From positions 27,757,608 to 27,821,607 of the forward strand of contig NC_088300.1 of assembly GCF_032854445.1 (NCBI RefSeq): a stretch of 64,000 nt of DNA, written 5' to 3'. Made by a program: the position numbers and the translations under genes. How positions within the stretch are numbered: the stretch's first letter is position 1; every line of letters begins with the position of its first letter. Shown here piece after piece: positions 12,906-24,110 of this stretch. Origin of the DNA: Liolophura sinensis. Taxonomy: Eukaryota; Mollusca; Polyplacophora; Chitonida; Chitonidae. The notes below the pieces were generated by a model. It saw nothing but the letters and a program-made list of their open reading frames with translations. It ran no database searches and had not been told where the DNA came from.

Positions 12906-14940
12906 AAGTTAAACTAGTGAGATATTTTTAGATGTTATAGATGTCAAATTATTGGGTGGAAAACAAGTATTCTCGAAAGAACTTAATGTAAGACTAGATG
13001 AGAGAGCACCACCGAGCGCTCATTGCCAGTAAGGATTGTAATGTGTTGAACGATTGTGCTCTGTGTGTGATTTCCATACCCTGTGTCCGATGATTGTGGG
13101 AATCTGTTTGGGGGAGTTGTTTGTGGCCTCAAGGCCGTGTTCCAACGATGTCCTGTCAACACACTACACGAGGAATGTCACTTCACTGCTTCTGCATCAG
13201 CGTCTGCTCTCTGCGAAGGTCGCTACTGCGTCTTCGACCTCTGCCAAAAATGTTAAATTTCTCTTTGATGCAAAACCCTAAAAGAGAACTTGTTCACTTG
13301 GAAGCTGCTCTTGGGCCCATCTCTTCCCATTGGGTAATGATACATGACAAATGAGCGCCATCTTATGATGACATACATGCTTTTGCCGTCTGCTTTGATT
13401 TATGGATGGGTTAAATTGTTGGAGATGCGGCCATTGCTATACCACTTGTAGTACGAGTACTGTATAGTCTACCGCTTACATAAAGCAATCTCACGTCAGA
13501 GATTCGAAAGATCAATCATTTAATCACCATCCTATTAATGGATAAAAATCGACACGCTGGAATCAGTTTCAGATTGTCAGGCAGACGCTTTAGTGCATGT
13601 GTCCTCGAAAATATGTTTATAAACTGTTCACACTGCACATTAGTTCGTCGCATTAGTTCGTCGTATCTACTGCGTGCGTTCAGAACTAGTAAACAGTTAC
13701 GACACAGTTTATCTATCTATCTCTATCTATTCAGGCTGTCTTTTGTAGTAACAATTGCCCGGGCAGTTTCAGACTTTGGAAATAATTTTATAAACGTGCA
13801 AGGTAAAATATGTACGCCTATCCATAACTGTATGGGATGACATGCACTTGGCGGGATGTACAACTCCTGAATGATTGCAATTTCATGACTTAAAATTCTC
13901 AAACCCTCGCAAACACCTAGCTAGTGTAGAAAATATGCAGTTCTGGCACCAGAAGCCAGTATGAGATGAATGTTTGCATGAAATCTATTCCGAAACATCT
14001 GTAATAGCACAGGTTTTGTCAAAATGTCTGTTTCTCTTAATTTTATATCCACAAGCCTGCTGTAGTTTATTTTCCTTCTTTTCTTTATTATATGATGCGC
14101 GAGGTGTGTTTTGTCGCCCGATCTAATTCCTTTGAATGAAGTTCAGCGCATCGTTTGCAAACTGCCAAAAATGCTTATTCCGTTGAAATGATGGATCTAA
14201 TATCGTCACCAAGACAAACGCCACATTGTGAGATATGGCCATCAGCACAACAGTCTAATTTTACCCCACATGTGTCAGTTTTTTAAAAAAGAAAAAAGAC
14301 ATTTATGTTGACGTTCGTGTTGAAAACTTAGCGAACTGCAGAACACGAGTGTGTTAGCTGTGTGATCAATACGTGTATTCAGTCCGCGTGACGCCCGATC
14401 AATCTGGTGACTTATGTTCGTTATACGTGTTAACTCGCTGCCCAGACTGGTCTGTCGTACACGTTCCCTCACTACAAACACTTTCTTCGTTCGTTTAATA
14501 TTTGACTTGGGCCAAGACGACCAGCAACTTGGTCGTCTGTGCCAATAAAGGTGACGAAAATCGTCAGCCTTCTGGCCAAACTATATTAGGTATACTCCCA
14601 CAAGAATGTCACTTTCTTTCATTTCTTGTTTGGGACTTGTAGGAAGGCGGCATATATTACACCATTCAGGTAACAGAGGCATTGTCTAGGACCGGTAATT
14701 CTTGCATTGCCGGAGGTGAACTCTATGAAAGTACGGAGCGAAGTGTCCTCTCGGTCTCCTCACCAACAGCTCTTACAGGCGTACCGGGTTCCGGTAATGA
14801 CAAGTGACAACAGAGGAGCCTTTCCTACAGAGCTCTGGTGATTATTTTTTAAAATCAGCGATCGTTCTTACATGAGTATGGAGGCTAATATACCGGAATA
14901 GTCCACAGTCTTTTAACCCATTATAGGCTGCTGCCTTCCA
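12906..14940. other. Intergenic, no gene recognised
   Basis: Short unremarkable ORFs only. A perfect 8-bp stem (GACGACCA at 14516-14523, TGGTCGTC at 14530-14537) lies just upstream of an AATAAA-like word near 14543. There is a short TCTATCTATCTC run near 13710. Confidence 0.4.
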
Positions 14941-14943
14941 AAA

Positions 14944-15150
14944 TCAGCATATTTTGGCAAGAGTCAGAATAACGCCTCCTTTTCTCCACAACTTCTTAAC
15001 ACCTTCTGAAGTTATCCACACGTGAGTACTCAGAATCTCTGGTTCTATGTACTTGCTTATTCCACTAACGTCAGATATAAATACGTCTTGGCGTAACTTC
15101 ACACGTTCAAATCCGTTAATATTCACCTGAATTGCCATTCCAAATGAGGT
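14944..15150 (-). pseudogene. Possible minus-strand exon, unrecognised, with a decayed duplicate at 15716-15862
   Basis: The minus strand is open for 64 codons from 15138 and contains DVSGISKYIEP and STHVWITSEGVKKLW. A CAG|GTGAATATT acceptor-like site lies at its start. A diverged copy of the same segment at about 15716-15862 keeps the CAG|GTGAATATT site and CACTCACGTGTG but has in-frame stops. Selection on one copy and decay of the other would explain this, but no protein family is recognised. The flanking 15405-15593 (minus) is another 62-codon open frame with an acceptor-like TTTTGCAG. It could equally be repeat DNA. Confidence 0.25.
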
Positions 15151-15715
15151 TATTTGCCACGTTTCTTAGCCAGACAAGCCGCATGATCCCTGTTGGGATA
15201 CTGTCTCATCCCCATTGGGTTTGTCAACTCTGTGGCAACTGTTGAACTAATTTACTGAAAGAATGATCAAGAGGTGCATGCATGCCAGATTTCTGTATAT
15301 AAGTTGTATTTCTGTGTATAAACTGAAAAAAACGAACGAACTTGCCGTCATAGACGGGTTGACAATAATATTCATGTCTGTTCTTAAGGATAAAATTATG
15401 TAGGCTACTGATATTCCTCTATTCCGCTAAAGACAGGGATGGTGAAGCTTCCTGATAAAGCTGTTACGATTATGTGATCTTCTTTGCAAGTAACTTCTCC
15501 TTCGCTCGTTTTTACAGAAGTGAAGAGGGATGGTAACGGGGTAATCCAAATGCCTTTGTTAAAATAGTCAGCAGCTCTGCAAAATGTTGTCATTATCTAT
15601 ATCAACAGAGTGAAAGATACGTTCTTTTGATTCTTAAATTGCTCACTCCCGCATAGCTAAGCCGTAGTGCTAAAGGGTAATGCCACCATCCTGCCAACAC
15701 TTGCCTCTTCACGCC

Positions 15716-15910
15716 ACCTGAAAAAAGTTATTCACACGTGAGTGTGTACAATCCGTGGTTTTATATACTTGTCTGATCCACTAACATCCAACATATACTA
15801 AACGATTTGGCATTGCTTCAAACGTTCCAATCGGCTAATATTCACCTGATGTGCCAATGCAAGACTGGGCCTGTATGTCACGTGTTTTACTGAGGCAAGT
15901 CTCGCTGAAC
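15716..15910 (-). pseudogene. Diverged duplicate of 14985-15190, with stops
   Basis: Colinear similarity to 14985-15190: TTATTCACACGTGAGT against TTATCCACACGTGAGT, GATCCACTAAC against TATTCCACTAAC, TAATATTCACCTGA in both, and a shared flank TTAC/TTAG-(CCAGA/TGAGG)CAAG. In the frame that is open in the first copy, this one has TAG and TGA stops. The two copies are about 730 bp apart in direct orientation. Confidence 0.4.
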
Positions 15911-16739
15911 ACCGTCAGTGTACTTTCTAAACTTATAGAGTGTATATAATTTGCAGTAAATAATGTTAAACTTACACCCTTACTACCTGAAACATTTCAA
16001 TTATTTGAATATATACAGGATGCATTTCAAAGCCTGGTTAAAATACAATTTTAGTTAGGGATGCGATAAGATTAGCAGTTAGTAGTTATATCGGGAATGA
16101 TGATCTTCAGTATTCCTGTCTTTCTATACCACGTGCTTTAATTACATAAACCAGTCAAGAATCTAGCCTCATATATAGCCCGAAACGTGTTTATGCTGGT
16201 ATGTATATTATGTGGTATATGTATATGTGAATCAGCTGTTCCTACTTGTTGGTTGTAGGAACGACAAATGTACAGACTATAAAATGAATGAAAATTAACA
16301 TACGGGCTTCTCTATACGCTATTAAATTTGGTTCTAAAAGTGAAGATGAGTTTACATAACAACATAGAGTAAAATCGAAAGTTAAAGGATATCAATTTAA
16401 CCTTCCCCAAACTCAAAAATTAAATTCGATTTCCCATTGGATACATGAACATCTGCCTTTCCCACAGTGGATTTCCCCTATATCCAATAGGGGAAATAAT
16501 GTAATACGGAGACACTGGGCACTGGATCTGCTCAGAGAGGAAGAGGATTGAAATCCACAAAATCCTTGCATTGTTACATGGCAAAGATAACAACGCATCT
16601 GGCGGGTCGACTTCGCATGCTTTTTTTTCTCTGTTAACAATTTAGGATGCTACATGTTTTTATTCGGAGCCAACAGTTTAGAACAGGGCCGTGATCACGT
16701 GTTACGTGGCAATTCATCGACCGGTGGTTCGTCGAGGAG

Positions 16740-16746
16740 TATAAAT
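16740..16746 (+). promoter_or_regulatory. TATA box of the ankyrin-repeat gene
   Basis: TATAAAT at 16740-16746, with an initiator-like TCAGATT whose A is at 16774, about 34 bp downstream. The coding ATG follows at 16920, giving a predicted 5'UTR of about 146 nt. Spacing fits a standard Pol II TATA/Inr core promoter; there is no transcript evidence. Confidence 0.55.
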
Positions 16747-16919
16747 GCGTCCACCTGCACAACTTAAAATGTCAGATTTTTTTTGGACTTTCTCTGTCAA
16801 CTCTGTATACGCTTGACTCCCTGACTCCACAGACTTTGAAAGAGTTCGTCTTGGCTGTGTGTTTTCAGATGCTAAGCAATTTTGAAGTGTGAGAGCAGTT
16901 TGTGACATACATCATCAGA

Positions 16920-19408
16920 ATGGGGGCCAAACAGGGAAGGCTTGCAGACTATCCCCAGCAACCAACACCCAAGTAAGTCACTGACTGAGTACAGGATTTA
17001 AATATAGAAAAGTCAACAAATAATATAACCTGAGCTATACATAAAGAAGGGTGGAAACAGACCTAAACGTCTACTGCCTCTTTTCCCATATGTGCTTAAA
17101 AACTCAATAAATTAATTGTTAATCGGAAAATTTTACAAGGCGCCATGTACCATTTTAAAGACACTGGAAATATGATGTCGCTTCACTCGTACCCCACGCA
17201 CACGCGGTACCATGCATAAAGGGCAAACCAGGGTTCAGGCGATTGCGATGTCACAATGTGTGTGATTTCGCTTAATTTGAATCTCGATATCTTGGTTGTG
17301 TAACATCAGGAAGATAAAAAGTTATGCTTTTTAACCAATACATGTATGTGGGATACTTTAGACATATTATCTGGTGTTGTCTATTCTTTTAATGAGTGAA
17401 AAAGAAATTACATGGTGGCTACGTCAAATGTTTTTTAATTAATTTTTTAATTTTAATTTATTTGACAATATTTAGCCCACACTCAAGAATACTTCCCGTA
17501 AGCCACGACGGTTAGGTGTGTGCATGGAATAAACCAGCTAGAGCCAACCACGCACCTGCATGGCCAACTGCTTAACAGAACTCATAATTTTATGCTGGAG
17601 TGGAACCAGTTTTAGTTCAAACCAGCCATCTCATTGATCAAGAGCTAGTTGCCATTCATGATTAAATGTCAAACACATAGGAATATTTCCTTCGTGATTC
17701 TAGTGTACTATAGATGGCAGAACACTGGTAAACATCAAGAACCGCACTCCTGACTCTATCAAAGTGTAATCCGTATGATATACTCAATCTAAGCGTTTGT
17801 TGCAAAAGGATGTGTCCTCTAGTGTGCAGTTCACATATACATGGGTCAAGTATTATACTTGGAGTATTGCATATACTCCAAATATCAACTGTCACGCTAT
17901 TTCTGGAGATGGTTTATAACCGACATGTACAATTCACCATGCCTTTCTTGTCGTTTCTTGGAGTCTTGACACTATAGTCCATTACGTTAACTTAGTAATC
18001 TTAAATCTTACTTTTGGACATACAATGTATGCATTACGATACATGTGCAACAACCACACCTTTATCCTTATGCTCCCTACAACTACCAGGCCCTTGACCA
18101 TTGACGGGGTCGCGTGTTCAAGAACAGCTCTCGCTGGTTCCGCTGCAGCTTTATGTCAGGTGATTTGCCAGATACCTGGCGACGGGAGATGGGTGGTTTA
18201 ATTATACTACGGGCACTGCGGATCACTACTCCTCCAACCATAACCCTGACCGCATGCATATATGTGAAACGAACACCAATCAATCAGTTAGTTCATACTC
18301 TCAATCCATATAGGCTGCACACCAATGTGACCAATTTCTGAATGGCTAGTTTGACTCATTTTGCGATTTTGGATTTTGTTATATGTAAGTATTGTATACT
18401 TTCAGGTTGAAAAGGGCTCGACCGTCCAGTATGAAAAGTGGAGTGACCCGAAAGCTATCGTTTGTTTTCAAGAAAACCAACACTCGTGAGCTGACCGTTC
18501 AGAGAATCAACAGAACCATTCGACCTTGCGCTGACGGGTGTGAAGGTCAAAGTCTGATGTCCGCCATTGACCGCTGCCATCGGTCATGCGTCATGAAGTT
18601 ACTCTCGGCGGGGGAAGATCCATACGACGAAAACGAAAACGGAGAAATGGCTTTTCATCGTTCTGTGAGAAACCCAGACATTCTTGAAATGTTCTTAGAG
18701 TTTGGTTGTGACGTTGGAGTAAGAACAAGCAGACCAGAGCTGGTATGTCGGGATCATACAAATGTCTGTCGACCAGCAGGCAGAACGGCCCTACATTTTG
18801 CCGCGGAAGCTGGTCAGATTGAGAGCGTTAAGCTTCTTTTGGAATATGGCGCTGACCCTGACCCAGCCGACCACCTTCACCTTACGCCTTTGGTTATAGC
18901 GTTGGCTAAACAACAAATAGACTGTGCCAAATTCCTGCTCAAAGCGAATCTATATTACAACGAAGACGGCCAAAAATGGCTTCTCAAGACGTTGATGACA
19001 GCCACGTACTTGGGCGATGTCGAACTGATGAAGTTGCTCATTGACGCTGGGGCTCACCCGTTTGGTGCAGATATCTACGACGGCTTCACACCGCTCATGA
19101 TGGCCGCCAAATCCGGTCAGCTGCCGGCGATACGCCTGCTGCTGGAATGTGGTGTGGACCCGAACTGCCGTGACAAACTTCGGCGGTGGAAGGCGTCAGA
19201 CTACGCCCATGCTAACGGACACGACGACCTGGTCATCATCCTGAAGGAATACGAGGAGTCCCCATCCAAGGTCAGAGCGAGGAACCCGTCCGCACGACCT
19301 CGACACGACCGCGTCATCAAGGCGGACGTAGAACCCTTCAGTGATATCCCGGATAACGCCTCGAATGGGTCATGTGACGTGGAGGTCTCACATAGCACTC
19401 ACGTGTGA
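16920..19408 (+). CDS. Ankyrin-repeat protein, two coding exons (16920-16972, 18406-19408)
   Basis: Exon 1 is ATG plus 17 codons ending CCCAA|GTAAGT. Intron 16973-18405 ends TACTTTCAG. The split codon AA|G joins both exons in one 351-residue frame. The N-terminus MGAKQGRLADYPQQPTPK begins Met-Gly, followed by a basic Ser-rich stretch. Ankyrin units run from about residue 65 to 303, the clearest being GRTALHFAAEAGQIESVKLL (143-162, with YGADPDPAD after it) and GFTPLMMAAKSGQLPAIRLL (244-263). The C-terminal ~50 residues are polar and probably disordered. Ankyrin repeats bind other proteins; the partner cannot be told. Exon 2 is more GC-rich than its surroundings, as expected for coding DNA. An alternative is translation from the ATG at 18431 within exon 2, giving 325 residues. 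The ankyrin assignment is firm, exon 1 likely, orthology unknown. Confidence 0.85.
17455..17660 (-). repeat. Degenerate SINE-like segment in the ankyrin gene intron
   Basis: Begins with a TTTAATTTATTTGAC tail-like stretch, then GCCCACACTCAAGAATACTT, which resembles the family A 3' end in reverse complement. The rest is strongly diverged. The remaining intron (17660-18405) shows nothing recognisable. Confidence 0.4.
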
Positions 19409-20310
19409 TTATGATATAAGTATTTCCTGAAAATGGTTCCAATGAAGCTGGGTTTCGATTCTTACTACATCAGAAACTGTACATGTATATACATATTTAA
19501 AAGCACGCGGCGCTGACATACATAGAATTCGGTGCCTCCGCTAAATCTGAACTATTATGGCTAGGCCGGTAGTAATTGTAAATTATATAAAACGTAATAT
19601 CCATTTTACCAAATACACATATCTAGCAAAAAAAGTGCTATATTATAGAATACATATTATGTACATAGTAATTTAATACCGAGGTTATCCGGAGGACGTG
19701 TCTTAGAAAGAACTGTCTGCATGAAGTGCAAGAGTTGCAAGTCCTATGTAAGCAGTTTTTAGCGAAAGTCAAGGTAATGATTAGACAGGTTACTTTAACA
19801 GTAGATAAGTAGGCCCCTACCAGCACAAATGTATGACTAGGCTGGTCGTCAAGTACATGACATTAACTGAATAAACAAAGACCAGGAGTCACCAAACCCA
19901 TTCGATGTCATCTCAACGGCAACGTAAAGATCTAGGGATGGAAATTTACTTACACCTGGGAAACCCGACTTAAGCCTCTTATATAAATAGCAATAGACAG
20001 TGACATTTACAGTAGTGTTTTAGACGTCAAATCTGTTGTAAGTTTATAGGACATTTCAGGCTGCAAGTCGCCCTTATATATGTAAATATACGGATTAATT
20101 AACAGCGAGTCCCATGTGTTCATTGTACAGATATAGTAGTTCTACTCATTTGTTAATGTTTAGATATTTCTTTATTATTATATTTATAGAATTGTGCTGT
20201 AAGCCTATCTCACATCCAAGCAACTTTCATGACCTTGTAATTATTTTTTACTTTATTTTTACCGTATGTTTCTTATCAATTTTTGTATGAAATGTGATCT
20301 CGAAAATAAA
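19409..20310 (+). promoter_or_regulatory. 3'UTR and candidate poly(A) signals of the ankyrin gene
   Basis: AT-rich sequence after the stop at 19406-19408. AATAAA occurs at 19870-19875 and at 20305-20310. Which is used cannot be decided here. Confidence 0.4.
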
Positions 20311-20725
20311 AACTATTCAGAGAAACGCTGTATTAATGTATATGGCGATTGGCAAGTTAGGTAGAGAGACAGACTCAATGAAATGGATGTAACACCGTCC
20401 TCACGGCCGTACATTTGGGTCCTCGTTGTAAAACGCCAAAAGAAAACTAGAGGTAAGATCCCAAATGTGCAAAAACACACGATATGCTCCGACAGGGGAC
20501 AAGGTAAATGAAAAATATGCATTTGTTTCCCACCTAGCAATGGTGAATAATCGTCACAAAAAATTCTTTCACATCTGAATCACCCGCAAAATGTGAACGG
20601 ATTAGAATTTGACCCAATGTGAAGCCATGCACAAAATTTAATCCAAATCTGTGCATATTTTCGATAAAGTTGCCAACAGACAGACAGAAAAGTGGCGAGG
20701 GTAATTATCCAGGTGAATTCGCAAA

Positions 20726-20727
<2 letters not shown>

Positions 20728-20766
<39 letters not shown>
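20728..20766. repeat. (AT)n microsatellite, 39 bp
   Basis: Uninterrupted alternating AT, followed by a CGCACGCACAGACACATACACACG tract. Likely length-polymorphic. Apparent ORFs on both strands across it (20580-20897) are artefacts of the repeat. Confidence 0.95.
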
Positions 20767-20767
<1 letters not shown>

Positions 20768-20834
20768 GCACGCACAGACACATACACACGTTAGTCTTTT
20801 TCTTGCTGTTAAGCAATCTAAAGAGGTATACCTC

Positions 20835-21585
20835 TTGTTCTCGTTGGTTCAGACACCTATAGAGCCATATTCGCTGCAAACATCAATTAGTTCTTAACTA
20901 ATGACGCCGTATGCTTGAATCTTGTCCTCGCTGGTTCAGACATCTAAAGCGCCATACTCCCTGCAAACAGCAATTAGTTCTTGACCAATGAGGCCGTATG
21001 CTTGAATCTTGTTCTCGCTGGTTGAGAAATCTAAAGAGCCATTCTCTCTGCAAACATCAATTAGTTCTTGACCAATAACGCCGTATATCAGTATCTTGTC
21101 CTCGCTGGTTCAAACATCTAAAGCGCCATACTCGCTGCAAACATCAAGTAGTTATTGACTAATTACGCCGTATGCTTGAATCTTGTCCTCGCTGGTTCAG
21201 ATATCTAAAGCGCCATACTCGCTGCACGCCACAATTAGTTCTTGACTAATGACGCCGTATGCTTGAATCTTGTCCTCGCTGGTTCAGACATCTAAAGCGC
21301 CATACTCGCTGCACACCACAATTAGTTCTTGACTAATGACGCCGTATGCTTGAATCTTGTCCTCGCTGGTTCAGACATCTAAAGCGCCATACTCCCTGCA
21401 CACAACAATTAGTTCTTGATTAATGACGCCGTATGCTTGAATCTTGTTCTCGTGGACTCAGACACCTAAACAGCCACACTCGCTGCACACAACAATTAAT
21501 TATTTACGTATGCTTAAATCTTGTTCTCACTGGTTCAGACATCTTTAGAGCCATACTCGCTGCACACAACAATTACGGTAAATGA
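20835..21585. repeat. 87-bp minisatellite, about 8-9 units
   Basis: The word CTCG(C/T)TGGTT recurs at 20840, 20927, 21014, 21101, 21188, 21275, 21362 and (diverged) 21449, exactly 87 bp apart, with a shortened last unit near 21526. Each unit also carries GCCATACTC-CTGCA, CAATTAGTTCTTGACTAATGA and GCCGTATGCTTGAATCTTG. The middle units are nearly identical and the outer ones diverged, as expected from unequal exchange. ATTAGT...ACTAAT inside each unit can form a small hairpin. No spacers, so this is not a CRISPR array. Confidence 0.95.
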
Positions 21586-21589
21586 CATA

Positions 21590-23570
21590 AAGTTTCGCAC
21601 GTGAGTTACTGTCGTTTACTTTGGCACGATCTGAGTTGGTGGCAAGATGACAGAAAAAGGCGATTAGCCACCAGCCTGTTTCATTATCACATGGCACTTA
21701 GTATCTCTGGTCGCTGATCCCCGCCACATCGGATCAAGTCACCGACAGTGAAGTGTGCAGGTCTCCCGACTAGTAAGCCTACATGTACATTTCTAAATAT
21801 ACCCATGAATGAAATCGAAGAAAGTATTAAGACAGGCGATGTCTATTACACACCTTGAAATTCCAAACACTGTCTGAAAGCATGACCACGCCAAGCAAGG
21901 AATGTACATACACAATGTAGGCTGCGGACGAACCGATTATTCAGGATAGGCCTTCGTGGAAGTCACTTCACACAGTTATCTGGTGAACGGTGGTCTGCTG
22001 TGGGCCCTCACTATGCAACGAATATGTGTACAAATGTATTTCAGCTTAAAACGAATTTCACTGAGAAATATCTATGTGATTATTTGATATCAACTTCCCC
22101 TGTGCATGTAATTTCAATTTAGTATGTCCGTCTACACGCACATTTTGTTTCTTCACCTTGTGACGGCTAACTTAAGGTCGTGAAGAAAAATTTGACCGGT
22201 AATTTTTCGTCGTAAACGCCGTGAGCCGAGACAAACAACTACGGTTTTTAAATAGAGCGCGTTCTGAAATTGGTTTGGTGCCATTCTTGGTGGAACAGTA
22301 CTTTTGCAAAACCTAACGTCAGTGCAGTCAAGGAAAAGGCGGGTCAGCGTTTCCAACATATACTTTTCCATAACGCCTAGGGTAGTGGGTAAAGCATGAT
22401 ATTAACACGTACGGATGATCTACTAATGGATGCAAGGGCCTGTGATTATAACCCCAGCTGGCAAATGTTCACGGAATAAAACATTTGTTGACTTCATTGC
22501 CTATATAGTAACGTTTCCAGCAGAAACCATTTAAGCACTCGTGTAGGAAGAACCCCGTCCATCTATTAAACACAAAATACTTTTCTTGAAATATTTTAAA
22601 ATTAGACTTCTACGGTACCCGAAAAACAAATGCGTTTATTTGGACAGATAAAGAGAAGCGTTTTTTCAACAGATAATAAAATCTACATTCTTGTCGTCTA
22701 CCCAACACAAATGTCCCAGATCGATTTTTTGCGGGTGAGTGGATTAAGGGCGACAATATGCGTAAGAATGAGATCAAGGGCGATAATCCACATCTACAAG
22801 AGCTTGCCTTTGTTCAACACAGGAGAGCATTCGTCACGAACACGACTAAATGCTTCTACTGGTCACGGAAGAGTCAAGTTGGAGCTGTTAAAAGATATTA
22901 ACAGAAACGACAACAAAAATGTAACCGTAGTGTGTTATTCTGGAAGCGGGGTGGAAACAAACTAAGCGGCCACAGACTCTTTCCTGACCTGCTTGGTGTA
23001 TAAGTATGCTTGGGTGTTTACATCGTACTCGAAGTGATTAATAAATTTTATAAATCCGCTTTTAGGAAAAAAATTCTCACCAAAACGCCACGTACCTGGA
23101 AACGAGGTGATTCGTACTCCACGGTAATATGGTCAAAAGGCAAAACAGGGTTCGAGTCATACAAGCAAAAACAGCTGCGTTCTCAGGTTACAGAAATACA
23201 TTTAACTGGTGCCCGATTGGTGAAAACTGATGATATGGTTGCACTTTCGATTGTCTCAATGTTTGTGATTTTTTTTACTTTGAACAGCGATATTTTGGTT
23301 GCACTACATCATCAAACAAAAATATATGCTTTCAAACCTTCCTGTTGGATACTTATTGATGCATACACACATTAGTTCTAAGGTGTATTTTTTCTATTGA
23401 ATCTGGTGCCTACACTCTAAACCTAGGAATTGTGCTTTCAATGCTTTAGCCAAGTTATGTCTCTGAAGTAATCGTTCACCAAGGTGATATAGATAAATCA
23501 GTCTCTTGTGTAGCTACCACAGATACCCAAATGAGCTACAAGTATTTGCAGTCTTGTTATAGGTGTATAC
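21590..23570. other. Intergenic, no gene recognised
   Basis: ORFs at 22630-22965 and 23010-23375 lack recognisable domains and splice context. 22375-22465 has weak tRNA-like A/B-box words (TAGGGTAGTGGGTAAAGC, GATTATAACCCC), probably an old SINE head. 23090-23165 and 17150-17235 share scattered words (ACTCGTAC/TCGTAC, GGCAAA-CAGGGTTC), suggesting a diverged dispersed repeat. Confidence 0.4.
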
Positions 23571-23571
23571 T

Positions 23572-23708
23572 TTAAAGGACTGCTAACCTGCCAATGGTTG
23601 AGGGTTTCCCCTGGACTATGCCCGGTTTCCTACCACTACCAATGCTGGTTGCTGTTGAATAAGCGAAACATTCTTCAGCCTGGCATAAAACACCAATCAA
23701 AGAAATCA
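23572..23708 (+). repeat. SINE family A fragment, plus strand
   Basis: 5'-truncated copy with GAGGGTTTCCCCTGGACT, CCCGGTTTCCTACCACTACC and GGCATAAAACACCAATCAAA. It lies downstream of the SNRPC 3' end. Confidence 0.75.
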
Positions 23709-23852
23709 TAAAACTGAAGGATTGCTTCATTCAAACAGAGAAATATGGACAGAGTGCAATCAGCTAGTTGAGTGCATACCTTTACAGCTCACACATCACA
23801 CAATGCAAAAACAATAAAGGCAACAAAACCTTAATCTTGTACAGTGGAGTTA

Positions 23853-23858
23853 TTTATT
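23853..23858 (-). terminator. Candidate poly(A) signal of SNRPC
   Basis: AATAAA on the minus strand (TTTATT on plus at 23853-23858), about 255 nt after the SNRPC stop codon. No closer perfect hexamer was noted. Confidence 0.5.
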
Positions 23859-24110
23859 ACAGATTAACATTTACACATACATACTACGGTAAAGACAAAG
23901 ACATTTAACCATCAACATTCAGAGTGATTTCATTAATGATGAATAAAATGATGTTAAAAACCACAGATGATAGAAGCAATGAATGAAAAGATGAGTTTAT
24001 AAAAGTGACAGCCCTTTTCCACATCAATGAATCAACAAAATTGCCTATTTTACATAGGATTTCTTCTTTCCCTGTGGTCTCTGTCAGTAATCCTTTACTG
24101 CCATTTGCAG

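Noticed and set aside
14516-14537. Hairpin as a histone 3' end or bacterial terminator
   Set aside because: Stem sequence does not match the histone stem-loop and no histone ORF is nearby; a bacterial terminator is out of place in a eukaryotic window.
20580-20897. ORFs on both strands with an Ile-Tyr repeat
   Set aside because: They are produced by the (AT)n microsatellite.
20835-21585. CRISPR-like regular repeats
   Set aside because: Units are contiguous without unique spacers and the DNA is eukaryotic; it is a minisatellite.
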